From Mogibacterium sp. (GTDB lineage: Bacteria > Bacillota > Clostridia > Peptostreptococcales > Anaerovoracaceae): a stretch of 64,000 nt of DNA. Position 1 is the stretch's first letter. Each line of letters starts with the position of its first letter. A model generated the notes under the pieces. The model saw only the letters and a program-made list of their open reading frames with translations, did not search any database and had not been told where the DNA came from. The stretch lies in assembly GCA_017434025.1 (NCBI GenBank), contig JAFRGC010000041.1, forward strand, positions 1 through 64,000. Direction: 5' to 3'. Both the position numbers and the translations under genes were made by a program. Positions 7,505 through 14,936 of this stretch are shown piece after piece.

Positions 7505-8047
7505 ATGAAAATTCTGTGTTTTGGCGACTCAAATACTTTTGGCTATGACCCGAGATCCAGTTTCGGATCAAGATATCCGTCAGACGTAAGATGGACAGAG
7601 CAGTTAAAAGGTCATACTGTGATCAATTGCGGTGTAAACGGCATGATGGTTCCGCACGATCATGCAGTAACTCTTGAAATGATCCGCAGGTATGGACCGG
7701 ACATGGTCATCGTGATGATCGGAAGCAACGATGTTCTGGAAGGCGCTGATGCCGCGAAGACTGCAGCCAGAATGGAAGCCTATATTGCGGCTATCAAAGA
7801 AACATGCAATAAAGTCCTGCTGATCGCTCCTCCGACGCTGAAGATCGGCGAATGGGTGCAGAAGGAGGAGAAGATAGAAGAATCCAGGAGACTTGCAATA
7901 ATGTACAAGGAGCTTGCAGCCAGGGAGGGCTGTATGTTCGTCGATGCAGGCGACTGGAATATCGATATGACCTATGATGGAGTACATTTCTCACCGGAAG
8001 GCCACGCGGAATTTGCGCGCAAACTTTCAGAACTGATTTCCGCTTAA
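7505..8047 (+). CDS. SGNH/GDSL-type hydrolase
   Basis: This is a 180-residue cytoplasmic esterase-like protein of the SGNH family. Block I is CFGDSNTFG with the nucleophile Ser, block II has the Gly in INCGVNG, block III is MIGSNDVL with the oxyanion Asn, and block V is YDGVHFSPEGH with the catalytic Asp and His. No signal peptide is seen. The closest family look is the short bacterial lipase/acyl-esterase (TesA-like) group. ATG 7505 has GGAG at 7492; a TTG at 7490 is less likely. It may be cotranscribed with the zinc-ribbon gene 29 bases on. Confidence 0.85.
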   Translation: MKILCFGDSNTFGYDPRSSFGSRYPSDVRWTEQLKGHTVINCGVNGMMVPHDHAVTLEMIRRYGPDMVIVMIGSNDVLEGADAAKTAARMEAYIAAIKETCNKVLLIAPPTLKIGEWVQKEEKIEESRRLAIMYKELAAREGCMFVDAGDWNIDMTYDGVHFSPEGHAEFARKLSELISA

Positions 8048-8076
8048 CGATCCGGGATCATATAAGAGGTTGATCA

Positions 8077-8400
8077 ATGGCGGACGGCAAATGGGTCATG
8101 ACAGATGAGGACGCGAAGAGAGTCGATCTCAGCTATAACGGCTCAGGAAGACAGGACCTCAGGAAGCTTCCTAATTACGGTTTGCACAAACCTGTCGATG
8201 ACCGTGACGGAGGTGCGGCTTTGAAGTGTGCTTTCTGTTGCTCCGATGATCTCCAGTCAGGCTTCGGTGGATTTGGAGATGGATTCGGATACAGATCATT
8301 CAAGTGCAGGGTCTGCGGCGGAACAACGGATTTCGTGTACAGGGATGATATAGGCAAGTATTTTCAGCGCATTCAAGCCTCAGATATGAAGGGTATATAG
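8077..8400 (+). CDS. Small zinc-ribbon-like protein of unknown function
   Basis: This 107-residue protein has two CxxC pairs (CAFC at about 51-54 and CRVC at about 77-80) separated by a glycine-rich segment. This spacing fits a zinc ribbon. It has no membrane segment and no other recognisable domain. It sits 29 bases behind the SGNH hydrolase, with GAGG upstream of the ATG. I do not recognise a named family. Confidence 0.65.
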   Translation: MADGKWVMTDEDAKRVDLSYNGSGRQDLRKLPNYGLHKPVDDRDGGAALKCAFCCSDDLQSGFGGFGDGFGYRSFKCRVCGGTTDFVYRDDIGKYFQRIQASDMKGI

Positions 8401-8441
8401 TGATCCGTTCCTGTAGGAACAGACGATAAGGACCGGGGGTT

Positions 8442-8920
8442 TTGAATAAAATAACGAAAAGGGAAGTTAAGGCAGCCCTGCATACATCCCTGCCGATCAT
8501 GGTAACGTTCATCGTGCTCGGCATCGGATACGGGATCCTCATGCAGAAGCATGGGTTCGGGCCGGTGTGGTCGCTGCTTTCGGGAATAATCATTTTCAGC
8601 GGAACCGTGCAGTTTGTGAGCGTAACGATGCTCAGCGGCGGTTCTGTTGTTATGGCCGCAATCACCGCGCTGATGGTGGCGGCCAGACATATCTTCTTCA
8701 GCATATCGATGATAGGCCGCTACAGCAGTGAAGGAAAGAGAAAATGGTATTCATTCAGCAGTGGATCGATTCAAAATGCCATATTCCTGCTATTCTGGGT
8801 ATAACGAGTACGTTGATCTGCAGAGTCGTGTTCGGCAGAGACCTCTTCCTGATCCCCGCCATGGTGATCATTATTGCGGTACTGACTGTGATGCGCAGCA
8901 GGATAGACGCAGCAGGAGGT
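8442..8920 (+). pseudogene. azlC: azlC remnant (branched-chain amino-acid exporter large subunit), internally deleted and frameshifted
   Basis: From TTG 8442 the frame encodes a typical AzlC N-terminus (ALHTSLPIMVTFIVLGIGYG, GTVQFVSVTML, AARHIFFSISMIGRY) and ends at a TAA near 8804 after only 120 residues, against about 230 in the family. In another frame, from about 8800, comes the family C-terminus (ICRVVFGRDLFLIPAMVIIIAVLTVMRS). The intervening membrane segments are missing, so an internal deletion joined the two ends out of frame. AzlC works with AzlD to export branched-chain amino acids; neither partner is intact here. Confidence 0.75.
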
Positions 8921-9029
8921 GATATCACTCGCTGTTGTGAGCCTGTCTTATCTGTGGAAGCGCAATACGATACTGAGTGTAGTGATCGGGACAGCGGTAT
9001 ATATGCTTCTGGTGCAGATGGTGTTCTGA
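8919..9029 (+). pseudogene. azlD: azlD remnant (C-terminal end only)
   Basis: A third frame from 8919 to the TGA at 9027-9029 encodes 36 residues ending YLWKRNTILSVVIGTAVYMLLVQMVF-like sequence. This is the usual C-terminus of AzlD (WKRNxLLSIxxGTxxYMLLVQ). The first two thirds of AzlD are gone. AGGAGGTG at 8914 could allow initiation at GTG 8919, but the product would be a single membrane hairpin. This is evidence that the whole azlCD locus has collapsed. Confidence 0.65.
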
Positions 9030-9186
9030 GATCGTCTGCATACCACAAAAAAGAAAACTCTTTTACAGGAAAACATGAAGATACATAACAGTATCCATGA
9101 TATTATTAACTGATAATATTTAAATATTAATTTTCACATTGTTAATTATACGTGACACCGCAATCAATCATAACGGGAGGGATATA

Positions 9187-10152
9187 ATGAAAATAGTAGT
9201 ACTCGACGGTTATACCGAGAATCCGGGAGATCTCAGCTGGGACGGCCTGAAGGAATTTGGCGAAGTTAAAGTATATGACCGCGTTTCCTACGAAGAATCA
9301 CCAGTGATTGCAGAGGTGATCGGAGACGCAGATGTAGCGATAACGAACAAGACCCCGATCTCGAAAGAGACAATAGACAAATGCCCTAATCTGAAATTTA
9401 TCGCAGTTCTGGCGACAGGCTATAATGTAGTTGATATTGCATATGCCAGGGAGAAGGGTATCCCTGTATCGAACGTTCCTGTATACGGAACCCGTTCGGT
9501 AAGCCAGTTCGCCATCGCGCTCCTGCTCGAAGCATGCCACCACATCGGACATCACAGCGACAGTGTCTACCGCGGTGAGTGGGAGAACAACGTTGACTGG
9601 TGCTACTGGGATTATCCGCTGGTCGAGCTCGCAGGCATGACATACGGTCTCCTCGGCTGCGGAAATATCGGTATCCATACAGCAGAGATCGCTGTAGCTC
9701 TGGGAATGCACGTGATCACCTATGATGGCAGACAGACTGAGGCAGCCAAAGCTCTCGGTGTTGAATATGTCGAACTCGATGAGCTGTTTGCCCGCTCCGA
9801 CGTACTGGGACTCCAGATGCCGCTCTTCCCGTTCAATACGGGCATCATCAACAAGGAGAACATCGCTAAGATGAAGGACGGCGTCATCATCATCAACAAC
9901 AGCCGCGGCCAGATGGTCGTAGAGCAGGATCTCGCAGACGCGCTCAACAGCGGCAAAGTTGCATGCGCTGCACTGGACGTAGTTTCAACAGAGCCGATCC
10001 GCGGCGACAATCCGCTGCTCAAGGCGAAGAACTGCATCATCACCCCGCACATTTCATGGGCAGCCAAGGGCAGCCGTCAGCGCATCATGGATACGACGGT
10101 AGCGAACGTCAAAGCGTTCGTAGACGGAGCACCTGTAAACGTCGTAAATTAA
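9187..10152 (+). CDS. D-2-hydroxyacid dehydrogenase (glycerate dehydrogenase-like)
   Basis: This 321-residue NAD(P)-dependent enzyme interconverts 2-keto acids and D-2-hydroxy acids. The substrate loop is VLATGYNVVD, the nucleotide-binding motif GLLGCGNIG, and the catalytic region NNSRGQMV (Arg), ALDVVSTEP (Glu) and TPHISWAAKGSRQR (His). The TPHxxWA end is typical of the HprA/glycerate dehydrogenase branch, so hydroxypyruvate or glyoxylate is a likely substrate, but this is inferred. CGGGAGGG sits just before ATG 9187; the frame extends upstream to 9139 without a ribosome site. It stands alone. Confidence 0.88.
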   Translation: MKIVVLDGYTENPGDLSWDGLKEFGEVKVYDRVSYEESPVIAEVIGDADVAITNKTPISKETIDKCPNLKFIAVLATGYNVVDIAYAREKGIPVSNVPVYGTRSVSQFAIALLLEACHHIGHHSDSVYRGEWENNVDWCYWDYPLVELAGMTYGLLGCGNIGIHTAEIAVALGMHVITYDGRQTEAAKALGVEYVELDELFARSDVLGLQMPLFPFNTGIINKENIAKMKDGVIIINNSRGQMVVEQDLADALNSGKVACAALDVVSTEPIRGDNPLLKAKNCIITPHISWAAKGSRQRIMDTTVANVKAFVDGAPVNVVN

Positions 10153-10462
10153 ACCACAGGGTTAATTTACAGGGTGTTGACACATGTGGTATATTTTGTA
10201 AGGGAACAGACCGCAGCAGCGGCAGACCATTACAGTAGAAAGAGAAAAGAACAACATATGATGAATTCAAGATTTGCACCGACCTATATTGAAATGAAAC
10301 TTCAGGACTCGCACCTGGAGCGTAGTTTCGTGTGCAGATTTGAGACAAGCAGCAGGAGTGTCAGGTATGTGAGTTAGCAGCCAGGCACATAACATGTTGT
10401 AATTACGACCGCTTGTCTCACTTAAGAGATGAGCGGTTTTTTATTTATCGGGAGGAACAGAA
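10153..10462 (+). other. 310-base gap with a possible small ORF
   Basis: Between the dehydrogenase and rtcB no known RNA or gene is recognised. A short open frame at 10258-10377 (ATGATG, 39 codons plus stop) has a purine-rich but weak ribosome site. The sequence before it contains TTGACA at 10176 without a well-spaced -10. A terminator closes the gap at 10408-10443. It could be a small untranslated RNA, a small protein gene or decayed sequence. Confidence 0.3.
10408..10443 (+). terminator. Rho-independent terminator
   Basis: ACCGCTTGTCTC pairs with GAGATGAGCGGT (one mismatch) around a 6-base loop, followed by six Ts. It lies 20 bases before rtcB and so isolates that gene or could act as a leader attenuator. 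Confidence 0.8.
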
Positions 10463-11662
10463 ATGTTGGAAATCAAGGGCAAAGTGAATACAGCGATCTG
10501 CTTTGCCAGGGTAATTGAGGATGAGGCGATCGCACAGATCAGAAGAATGTGCGATACAGAGATGACACGCGGCAGCCGGATCAGGATCATGCCGGATGTT
10601 CACGCGGGCAAAGGATGCACTATCGGTACGACTATGACGATCATCGATAAGGCAGTGCCTAACGTTGTCGGCGTTGATATCGGCTGCGGCATGTACACCG
10701 TTAAGCTGGGCAAAACAGACATCGATTTCGCGAAGGTCGATGAGGCTTGCCATATCATACCGTCAGGCTTTGACACCTGGGACAGGGAGATGTGGCCGTT
10801 CGACCTTACAGAACTGAGATGCTTCAGAGAGCTTGAAGATACCGGAAGACTGAACAGGTCTCTGGGTACCCTCGGAGGAGGCAATCATTTCATCGAGATC
10901 GATGCTGCGGCTGACGGCACCAAGTACCTTGTCATCCACTCAGGATCAAGGAATCTTGGCAAGCAAGTTGCAGAGTACTATCAGAAACTCGCGATCGAAC
11001 TGAATCAGGGCAAGGAGGAATACCTCACGAAGCGAGATCAGCTCATCGAAGAGTACAAAGCTGCAGGCAGGAAGCACGAGATCCAGGAGGCGCTCCGATC
11101 CCTCAAGTGGGAGAAGAAGGACGCCGAAATACCGGATGATCTCTGTTATCTGTATGGAAGTTACCTCGAGGACTACCTGCATGATGTAGAGATCTGCCAG
11201 AGATTTGCAAGACAGAGCAGAGAGAAGATGGCAGAAGTGATCCTCGGGCATACAGGCCTGACAGCACTGGATGCGTTCCACACGATCCATAATTACATCG
11301 ATACTGACGAGATGATCCTCAGGAAGGGTGCGATCGCTGCCCATGAGGGCGAACTCGTCCTGATCCCGATCAACATGAGGGACGGATCGGTCCTTGCGAC
11401 CGGCAAAGGCAATCCTGAGTGGAACTTCTCCGCACCGCACGGTGCCGGAAGGATCATGTCAAGATCCAGAGCCAGAGACGCGATCGATATGGCAGAGTAC
11501 AGAAAGTCTATGGAAGGCATCTACACGACATCAGTCAATGCGTCCACTCTGGATGAAGCGCCGATGGCGTACAAGTCACTTGATGACATCATTGATGTCA
11601 TTGAAGAGTCAGTGGATGTAATAGAAGTTCTGAAACCAGTTTTCAATTACAAGGCAAGCTAG
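10463..11662 (+). CDS. rtcB: RtcB-family 3'-phosphate/5'-OH RNA ligase
   Basis: This 399-residue RtcB-family protein seals RNA ends carrying 2',3'-cyclic or 3'-phosphate to 5'-OH ends, using GTP and manganese. Metal ligands are seen in MPDVHAGKGC, GVDIGCGM, GTLGGGNHFIE and IHSGSRNLG. The guanylated histidine is in the APHGAGRIMSR segment, and the C-terminus FNYKAS matches the family end. It is of the short bacterial type, without an archease gene nearby. The adjacent gene is a small XRE regulator, possibly its controller. GGGAGGAAC precedes the ATG. Confidence 0.9.
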   Translation: MLEIKGKVNTAICFARVIEDEAIAQIRRMCDTEMTRGSRIRIMPDVHAGKGCTIGTTMTIIDKAVPNVVGVDIGCGMYTVKLGKTDIDFAKVDEACHIIPSGFDTWDREMWPFDLTELRCFRELEDTGRLNRSLGTLGGGNHFIEIDAAADGTKYLVIHSGSRNLGKQVAEYYQKLAIELNQGKEEYLTKRDQLIEEYKAAGRKHEIQEALRSLKWEKKDAEIPDDLCYLYGSYLEDYLHDVEICQRFARQSREKMAEVILGHTGLTALDAFHTIHNYIDTDEMILRKGAIAAHEGELVLIPINMRDGSVLATGKGNPEWNFSAPHGAGRIMSRSRARDAIDMAEYRKSMEGIYTTSVNASTLDEAPMAYKSLDDIIDVIEESVDVIEVLKPVFNYKAS

Positions 11663-11715
11663 GCCGGATGGAAATCCTTTCCGGCCTCAGCAGGGCCGGA
11701 AAGGAGAGACCAACA

Positions 11716-12024
11716 GTGAACACAAGAATGGTCGGTGCAGTTAGAGTGCCCGTCATCGACCTCAGAGCAACAGGGCAGAACATCAAGAACATGAGAAAGG
11801 CCGCAGGAATCTCTGTAAGAGACCTCCAGGAGATCCTCGGATTCACCAATCCACAGGCGATCTACAAGTGGCAGAATGGTAACAGCATGCCAACGATCGA
11901 CAATCTTGTCATCCTTGCATCCGTCCTTGGAGTCACCGTCGACGAGATCCTCGTAACGGACGGTGACGGTCTCTTCGACGAAGAGGTGAATGATATTGAG
12001 CCTGTATGGGGCGTCGTTTTCTGA
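11716..12024 (+). CDS. Small XRE-family transcriptional regulator
   Basis: This is a 102-residue DNA-binding protein. A Cro/C1-type helix-turn-helix spans about residues 17-75: LRATGQNIKNMRKAAGISVRDLQEILGF, then IYKWQNGNSMPTIDNLV and LGVTVDEIL. GTG 11716 has AAGGAGA eight bases upstream and is preferred over an ATG at 11668 that lies inside a GC-rich inverted repeat (GGCCGGA…TCCGGCC). An ATG at 11728 is an alternative. The gene is 53 bases after rtcB and is closed by a strong terminator. Its target is unknown. Confidence 0.75.
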   Translation: MNTRMVGAVRVPVIDLRATGQNIKNMRKAAGISVRDLQEILGFTNPQAIYKWQNGNSMPTIDNLVILASVLGVTVDEILVTDGDGLFDEEVNDIEPVWGVVF

Positions 12025-12027
12025 TGA

Positions 12028-12062
12028 CACGGACTGCATGAATGTGCAGTCCGTGCTTTTTA
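12028..12062 (+). terminator. Rho-independent terminator
   Basis: A perfect 11-bp stem CACGGACTGCA/TGCAGTCCGTG has a 6-base loop and a T-rich tail, ending the rtcB/XRE unit. Confidence 0.9.
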
Positions 12063-12162
12063 ATTGGAACAAGGAGAGTTTCTATCCCCTGAGGGGGCTT
12101 GTGGGCTGTAATGACCGGCAATATAATCCATATACAAGGTACAATTAAAGGAGGAATGATCC

Positions 12163-13215
12163 ATGCATATGGCTGATGCTTTGCTGGCTCCTGCGGTAGC
12201 TGCAACAATGTATGTTGCTTCGACAACAGCAGCCGGCGTTTCGATACACCATCTCAAGAAAGACGATGAACCGCAGAAACTGCCTGTAATGGCTGTCACT
12301 TCTGCCCTGGTATTCGCAGGACAGATGATCAACTATACTATTCCGGGAACAGGTTCTTCGGGTCATATGTGTGGCGGCATGATGCTTTCCGCCTTGCTTG
12401 GACCATACGCCGGGTTCCTGTCGATGATCGTGATCCTGGCGATACAATGCCTGTTCTTTGCTGACGGAGGATTGATGGCCCTAGGGGCCAATGTCTGGAA
12501 CATGGCGTTCTATGGCTGTTTTGTAGGCTATTTCCTGATCTGGCGCCCGATCATGGGCAGTAAGTGGTTCGGGGAAGGCAAGAGCGCACAGCGGGCCAGA
12601 ATCATAGCTGCGTCGGTGATCGGCTGTATAGTCACCTTGCAGCTCGGAGCGTTCTCAGTCGTATTGGAAACCAGCCTGTCAGGGATAACGGAGCTGCCGT
12701 TCGGAGCATTTGTCGCACTGATGCAGCCAATTCATCTGGCGATCGGTCTCGTGGAGGGCCTGATCACATCCGCAGTATTGGTATTCATATATGAGTCTCG
12801 TCCTGAACTGCTTCAGGGAGTCGATCTGGAAGAAGGCGGCAGCGCAAAGCGTTCTCTCAAGAGTGTCGTCGCGATCATCGCGGTAGTTGCGCTTGTTGTC
12901 GGCGGCGGACTCAGCCTGCTCGCAAGCTCCAACCCGGATGGTCTGGAGTGGGCGCTCTTCGGTAATGCAGACGGCGGATACTCGACGAATATGGGTCTGG
13001 ACGAGGAGAATTTTGGCGTAGAGAGCTCTGTAGCGGATACAGCCGGATCGATCCAGGAGAAGACATCATTCCTGCCGGATTACGCATTCCCTGGCAGTGA
13101 GTCAGCGGCAGGCACTACAGTTTCAGGCATTGTCGGCTCGGCAATGGTAGCCGGGGTCGCGATACTGATCTGTCTGGCCGGAGGGTTCTTCCGCAGGAAG
13201 AAAAAAACGACTTAA
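12163..13215 (+). CDS. CbiM-CbiN (NikMN) fusion, Co/Ni ECF transporter substrate-binding membrane subunit
   Basis: This is a 350-residue membrane protein. It starts with MHMADALLAP, the conserved N-terminal metal-coordinating sequence of CbiM/NikM (Met-His near position 2), followed by the CbiM membrane domain (GHMCGGMMLSALLGPYAG, PIHLAIGLVEGLIT). From about residue 225 a second part has a membrane helix, an extracytoplasmic loop with SSNPDGLEWAL, and a final helix ending in RRKKK. This is the CbiN/NikN layout. Such M-N fusions with CbiQ and CbiO import Co2+ or Ni2+; the metal cannot be decided from sequence alone. AAAGGAGG precedes the ATG. Confidence 0.88.
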   Translation: MHMADALLAPAVAATMYVASTTAAGVSIHHLKKDDEPQKLPVMAVTSALVFAGQMINYTIPGTGSSGHMCGGMMLSALLGPYAGFLSMIVILAIQCLFFADGGLMALGANVWNMAFYGCFVGYFLIWRPIMGSKWFGEGKSAQRARIIAASVIGCIVTLQLGAFSVVLETSLSGITELPFGAFVALMQPIHLAIGLVEGLITSAVLVFIYESRPELLQGVDLEEGGSAKRSLKSVVAIIAVVALVVGGGLSLLASSNPDGLEWALFGNADGGYSTNMGLDEENFGVESSVADTAGSIQEKTSFLPDYAFPGSESAAGTTVSGIVGSAMVAGVAILICLAGGFFRRKKKTT

Positions 13216-13219
13216 GCGT

Positions 13220-13280
13220 TTGTAACTGAACGGTAATCAGATATAATAGTGGAGCAAAGGGGCATCTTCCGATGCCCCTT
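13220..13280 (+). promoter_or_regulatory. Candidate promoter with a 5' hairpin ahead of cbiQ
   Basis: TTGTAA (13220-13225), 16 bases, then TATAAT (13242-13247). A 10-bp hairpin with a TTCC tetraloop (13257-13280) begins almost at the predicted start site. It is not followed by a clear T-run, so it is either a weak terminator after cbiMN or a 5' mRNA structure on a cbiQ transcript. Confidence 0.5.
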
Positions 13281-13313
13281 ATTACGCTATTCAGACTATA
13301 GGGACTGTCACAT

Positions 13314-14117
13314 ATGAACAAAATGCAGAAAGCGCTGGCTGAGCTCTCGGAGATGGACGAGCTTGCTGCACGCCAGTCGCCGATCCACGCGCTGCACCCC
13401 GCAGCCAAGCTGATCGCTACAATTGCATATATACTTGTCACGCTTTCCTTTGACAAATATGACCTGAACGGGATCGTGCCTATGGTACTCTGGCCGATCC
13501 TGCTGTTCCAGATCAGCGGTGTTGAGGTGCGGACATGTTTCTACAAACTGAGGATCGTGCTGCCGCTTGTCATGGCGGTCGGACTTTTCAATCCTTTTTT
13601 TGATAAAGAGATCATGCTCCGAGTAGGCGGCCTGGCGATTTCCGGAGGAGTGATATCGATGATCACACTGATGCTCAAAGGCGTTTTCTGTCTCATGGCA
13701 TCGTTCCTGCTGATGGCAACGACCCGGATCGACAATCTGTGCGCAGCTCTTCGCAAGATGCGCGTTCCGTCTATGCTGGTCACTCTGCTGCTGCTGACGT
13801 ACCGGTATGTTGGCGTGATGACAGAGGAACTGGCGATCATGACCGACGCGTATCATCTGCGCGCACCGGGGCAGAAGGGGATCCAGATCTCTGCATGGGG
13901 ATCATTCCTGGGCCAGTTGCTGCTGCGCAGTATGGACCGCGCTCAGGAATTGTATTCCAGCATGATGCTGCGTGGGTATCACCAGCATTTCCATTACGCG
14001 GACATCAAGCCATTCAAGGCGCGTGACGGTCTGTACGTGGCCGTGTGTATCATAGTCTTCCTGCTGCTGAGGTATGTGGATGTGGCGCAGCTCCTCGGCG
14101 GATTGTTTGTGAGGTAG
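13314..14117 (+). CDS. cbiQ: CbiQ-type ECF transporter transmembrane (T) subunit
   Basis: This 267-residue integral membrane protein with about six helices is the T component of the cobalt/nickel ECF importer that couples the ATPase to CbiMN. Features include HALHPAAKLI near the N-terminus and the two cytoplasmic coupling-helix motifs, seen as AYHLRAPG and SSMMLRGYHQ. These correspond to the Ala-Arg-Gly signatures of CbiQ. Only 12 bases separate it from the ATPase gene, so the two are cotranscribed. Confidence 0.9.
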   Translation: MNKMQKALAELSEMDELAARQSPIHALHPAAKLIATIAYILVTLSFDKYDLNGIVPMVLWPILLFQISGVEVRTCFYKLRIVLPLVMAVGLFNPFFDKEIMLRVGGLAISGGVISMITLMLKGVFCLMASFLLMATTRIDNLCAALRKMRVPSMLVTLLLLTYRYVGVMTEELAIMTDAYHLRAPGQKGIQISAWGSFLGQLLLRSMDRAQELYSSMMLRGYHQHFHYADIKPFKARDGLYVAVCIIVFLLLRYVDVAQLLGGLFVR

Positions 14118-14129
14118 AGGTAACCGAAG

Positions 14130-14849
14130 ATGATCGAATTTGAACATGTGAGTTTTGCGTATGAGAAAGATAAATACGTGCTCGAGGATATGTCATTCAG
14201 GATCGGCACAGGTGAGTCGGTCGGCCTGATCGGTGCGAACGGAGCGGGCAAATCCACGATCATGAAACTCCTGCTCGGCCTGCTGCAGGGAGAAGGCAGG
14301 ATACTGATCGACGGTGTAGAGGTGAAGCGCGAGACGCTGCATGAGATACGCCGCAAGCTCGGATTTGTTCTGCAAAACTCCGACAATCAGATGTTCATGC
14401 CGACGGTGTATGAAGACATGATATTCGCACCGCTCAATTATATGATGAGCCGTGAGGAAGCAGACAAGCGCGTGGACGAGGTTCTGGCACGCCTGCATCT
14501 GGAGGATCTCAAGCACCGCTACAATCACAAGATCTCCGGGGGTGAGAAGCGAATGGCAGCAATCGCTACGATCCTGGCGATGGACCCTGAGGTGATACTG
14601 ATGGATGAACCGACATCCGCTCTGGATCCATACAACCGCAGGATCGTCATCAACACGATCCGTGAACTCGGGCAGACGAAACTGATCACGTCCCATGATC
14701 TGGATATGATCCTCGAAACGTGCGACAGGGTCATCCTGATATCGAACGGGAAGATCGTAGCTGACGGACCGGCTGAGGAGATCCTCAGCGACAGAGAACT
14801 GCTGGAAGCGAACCGGATGGAACTCCCGTTAAGCAAAAATTGCAAATAA
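14130..14849 (+). CDS. cbiO: CbiO-type ECF transporter ATPase
   Basis: This is a 239-residue ABC ATPase. Walker A is GANGAGKST, the Q-loop LQNSDNQMF is typical of ECF ATPases, the signature is KISGGEKR, Walker B is VILMDEPTSALD, and the switch His is in TSHDLD. A single ATPase gene in the cluster means the A1 and A2 positions are probably filled by a homodimer. It powers Co/Ni uptake with CbiMN and CbiQ. No canonical terminator follows except the inverted repeat at 14893-14929. Confidence 0.92.
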   Translation: MIEFEHVSFAYEKDKYVLEDMSFRIGTGESVGLIGANGAGKSTIMKLLLGLLQGEGRILIDGVEVKRETLHEIRRKLGFVLQNSDNQMFMPTVYEDMIFAPLNYMMSREEADKRVDEVLARLHLEDLKHRYNHKISGGEKRMAAIATILAMDPEVILMDEPTSALDPYNRRIVINTIRELGQTKLITSHDLDMILETCDRVILISNGKIVADGPAEEILSDRELLEANRMELPLSKNCK

Positions 14850-14862
14850 AAGCAAATTATGT

Positions 14863-14929
14863 TTGACTAACCAATTGTTCAATATTATAATTCCTCCTGG
14901 TAAGAAAGATATGGATTCTTAACAGGAGG
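14863..14929 (+). promoter_or_regulatory. Promoter plus long inverted repeat covering the start site and SD of the DUF5692 gene
   Basis: TTGACT (14863-14868), 17 bases, then TATAAT (14886-14891) make a near-consensus promoter. Directly after the -10 lies an inverted repeat with 14-base arms (14893-14906 and 14916-14929, one mismatch, 9-base loop). Its 3' arm contains the AGGAGG ribosome site of the next gene. On a readthrough transcript from cbiO this would hide the ribosome site and might terminate (TTTT follows). Transcripts from the local promoter would begin inside the 5' arm. Confidence 0.7.
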
Positions 14930-14936
14930 TTTTAAT

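Noticed and set aside
12063..12162. Cobalamin or NiCo riboswitch ahead of the cobalt/nickel transporter
   Set aside because: The 100-base leader has only a small CCCC-TGA-GGGG hairpin and none of the conserved pieces of either riboswitch.
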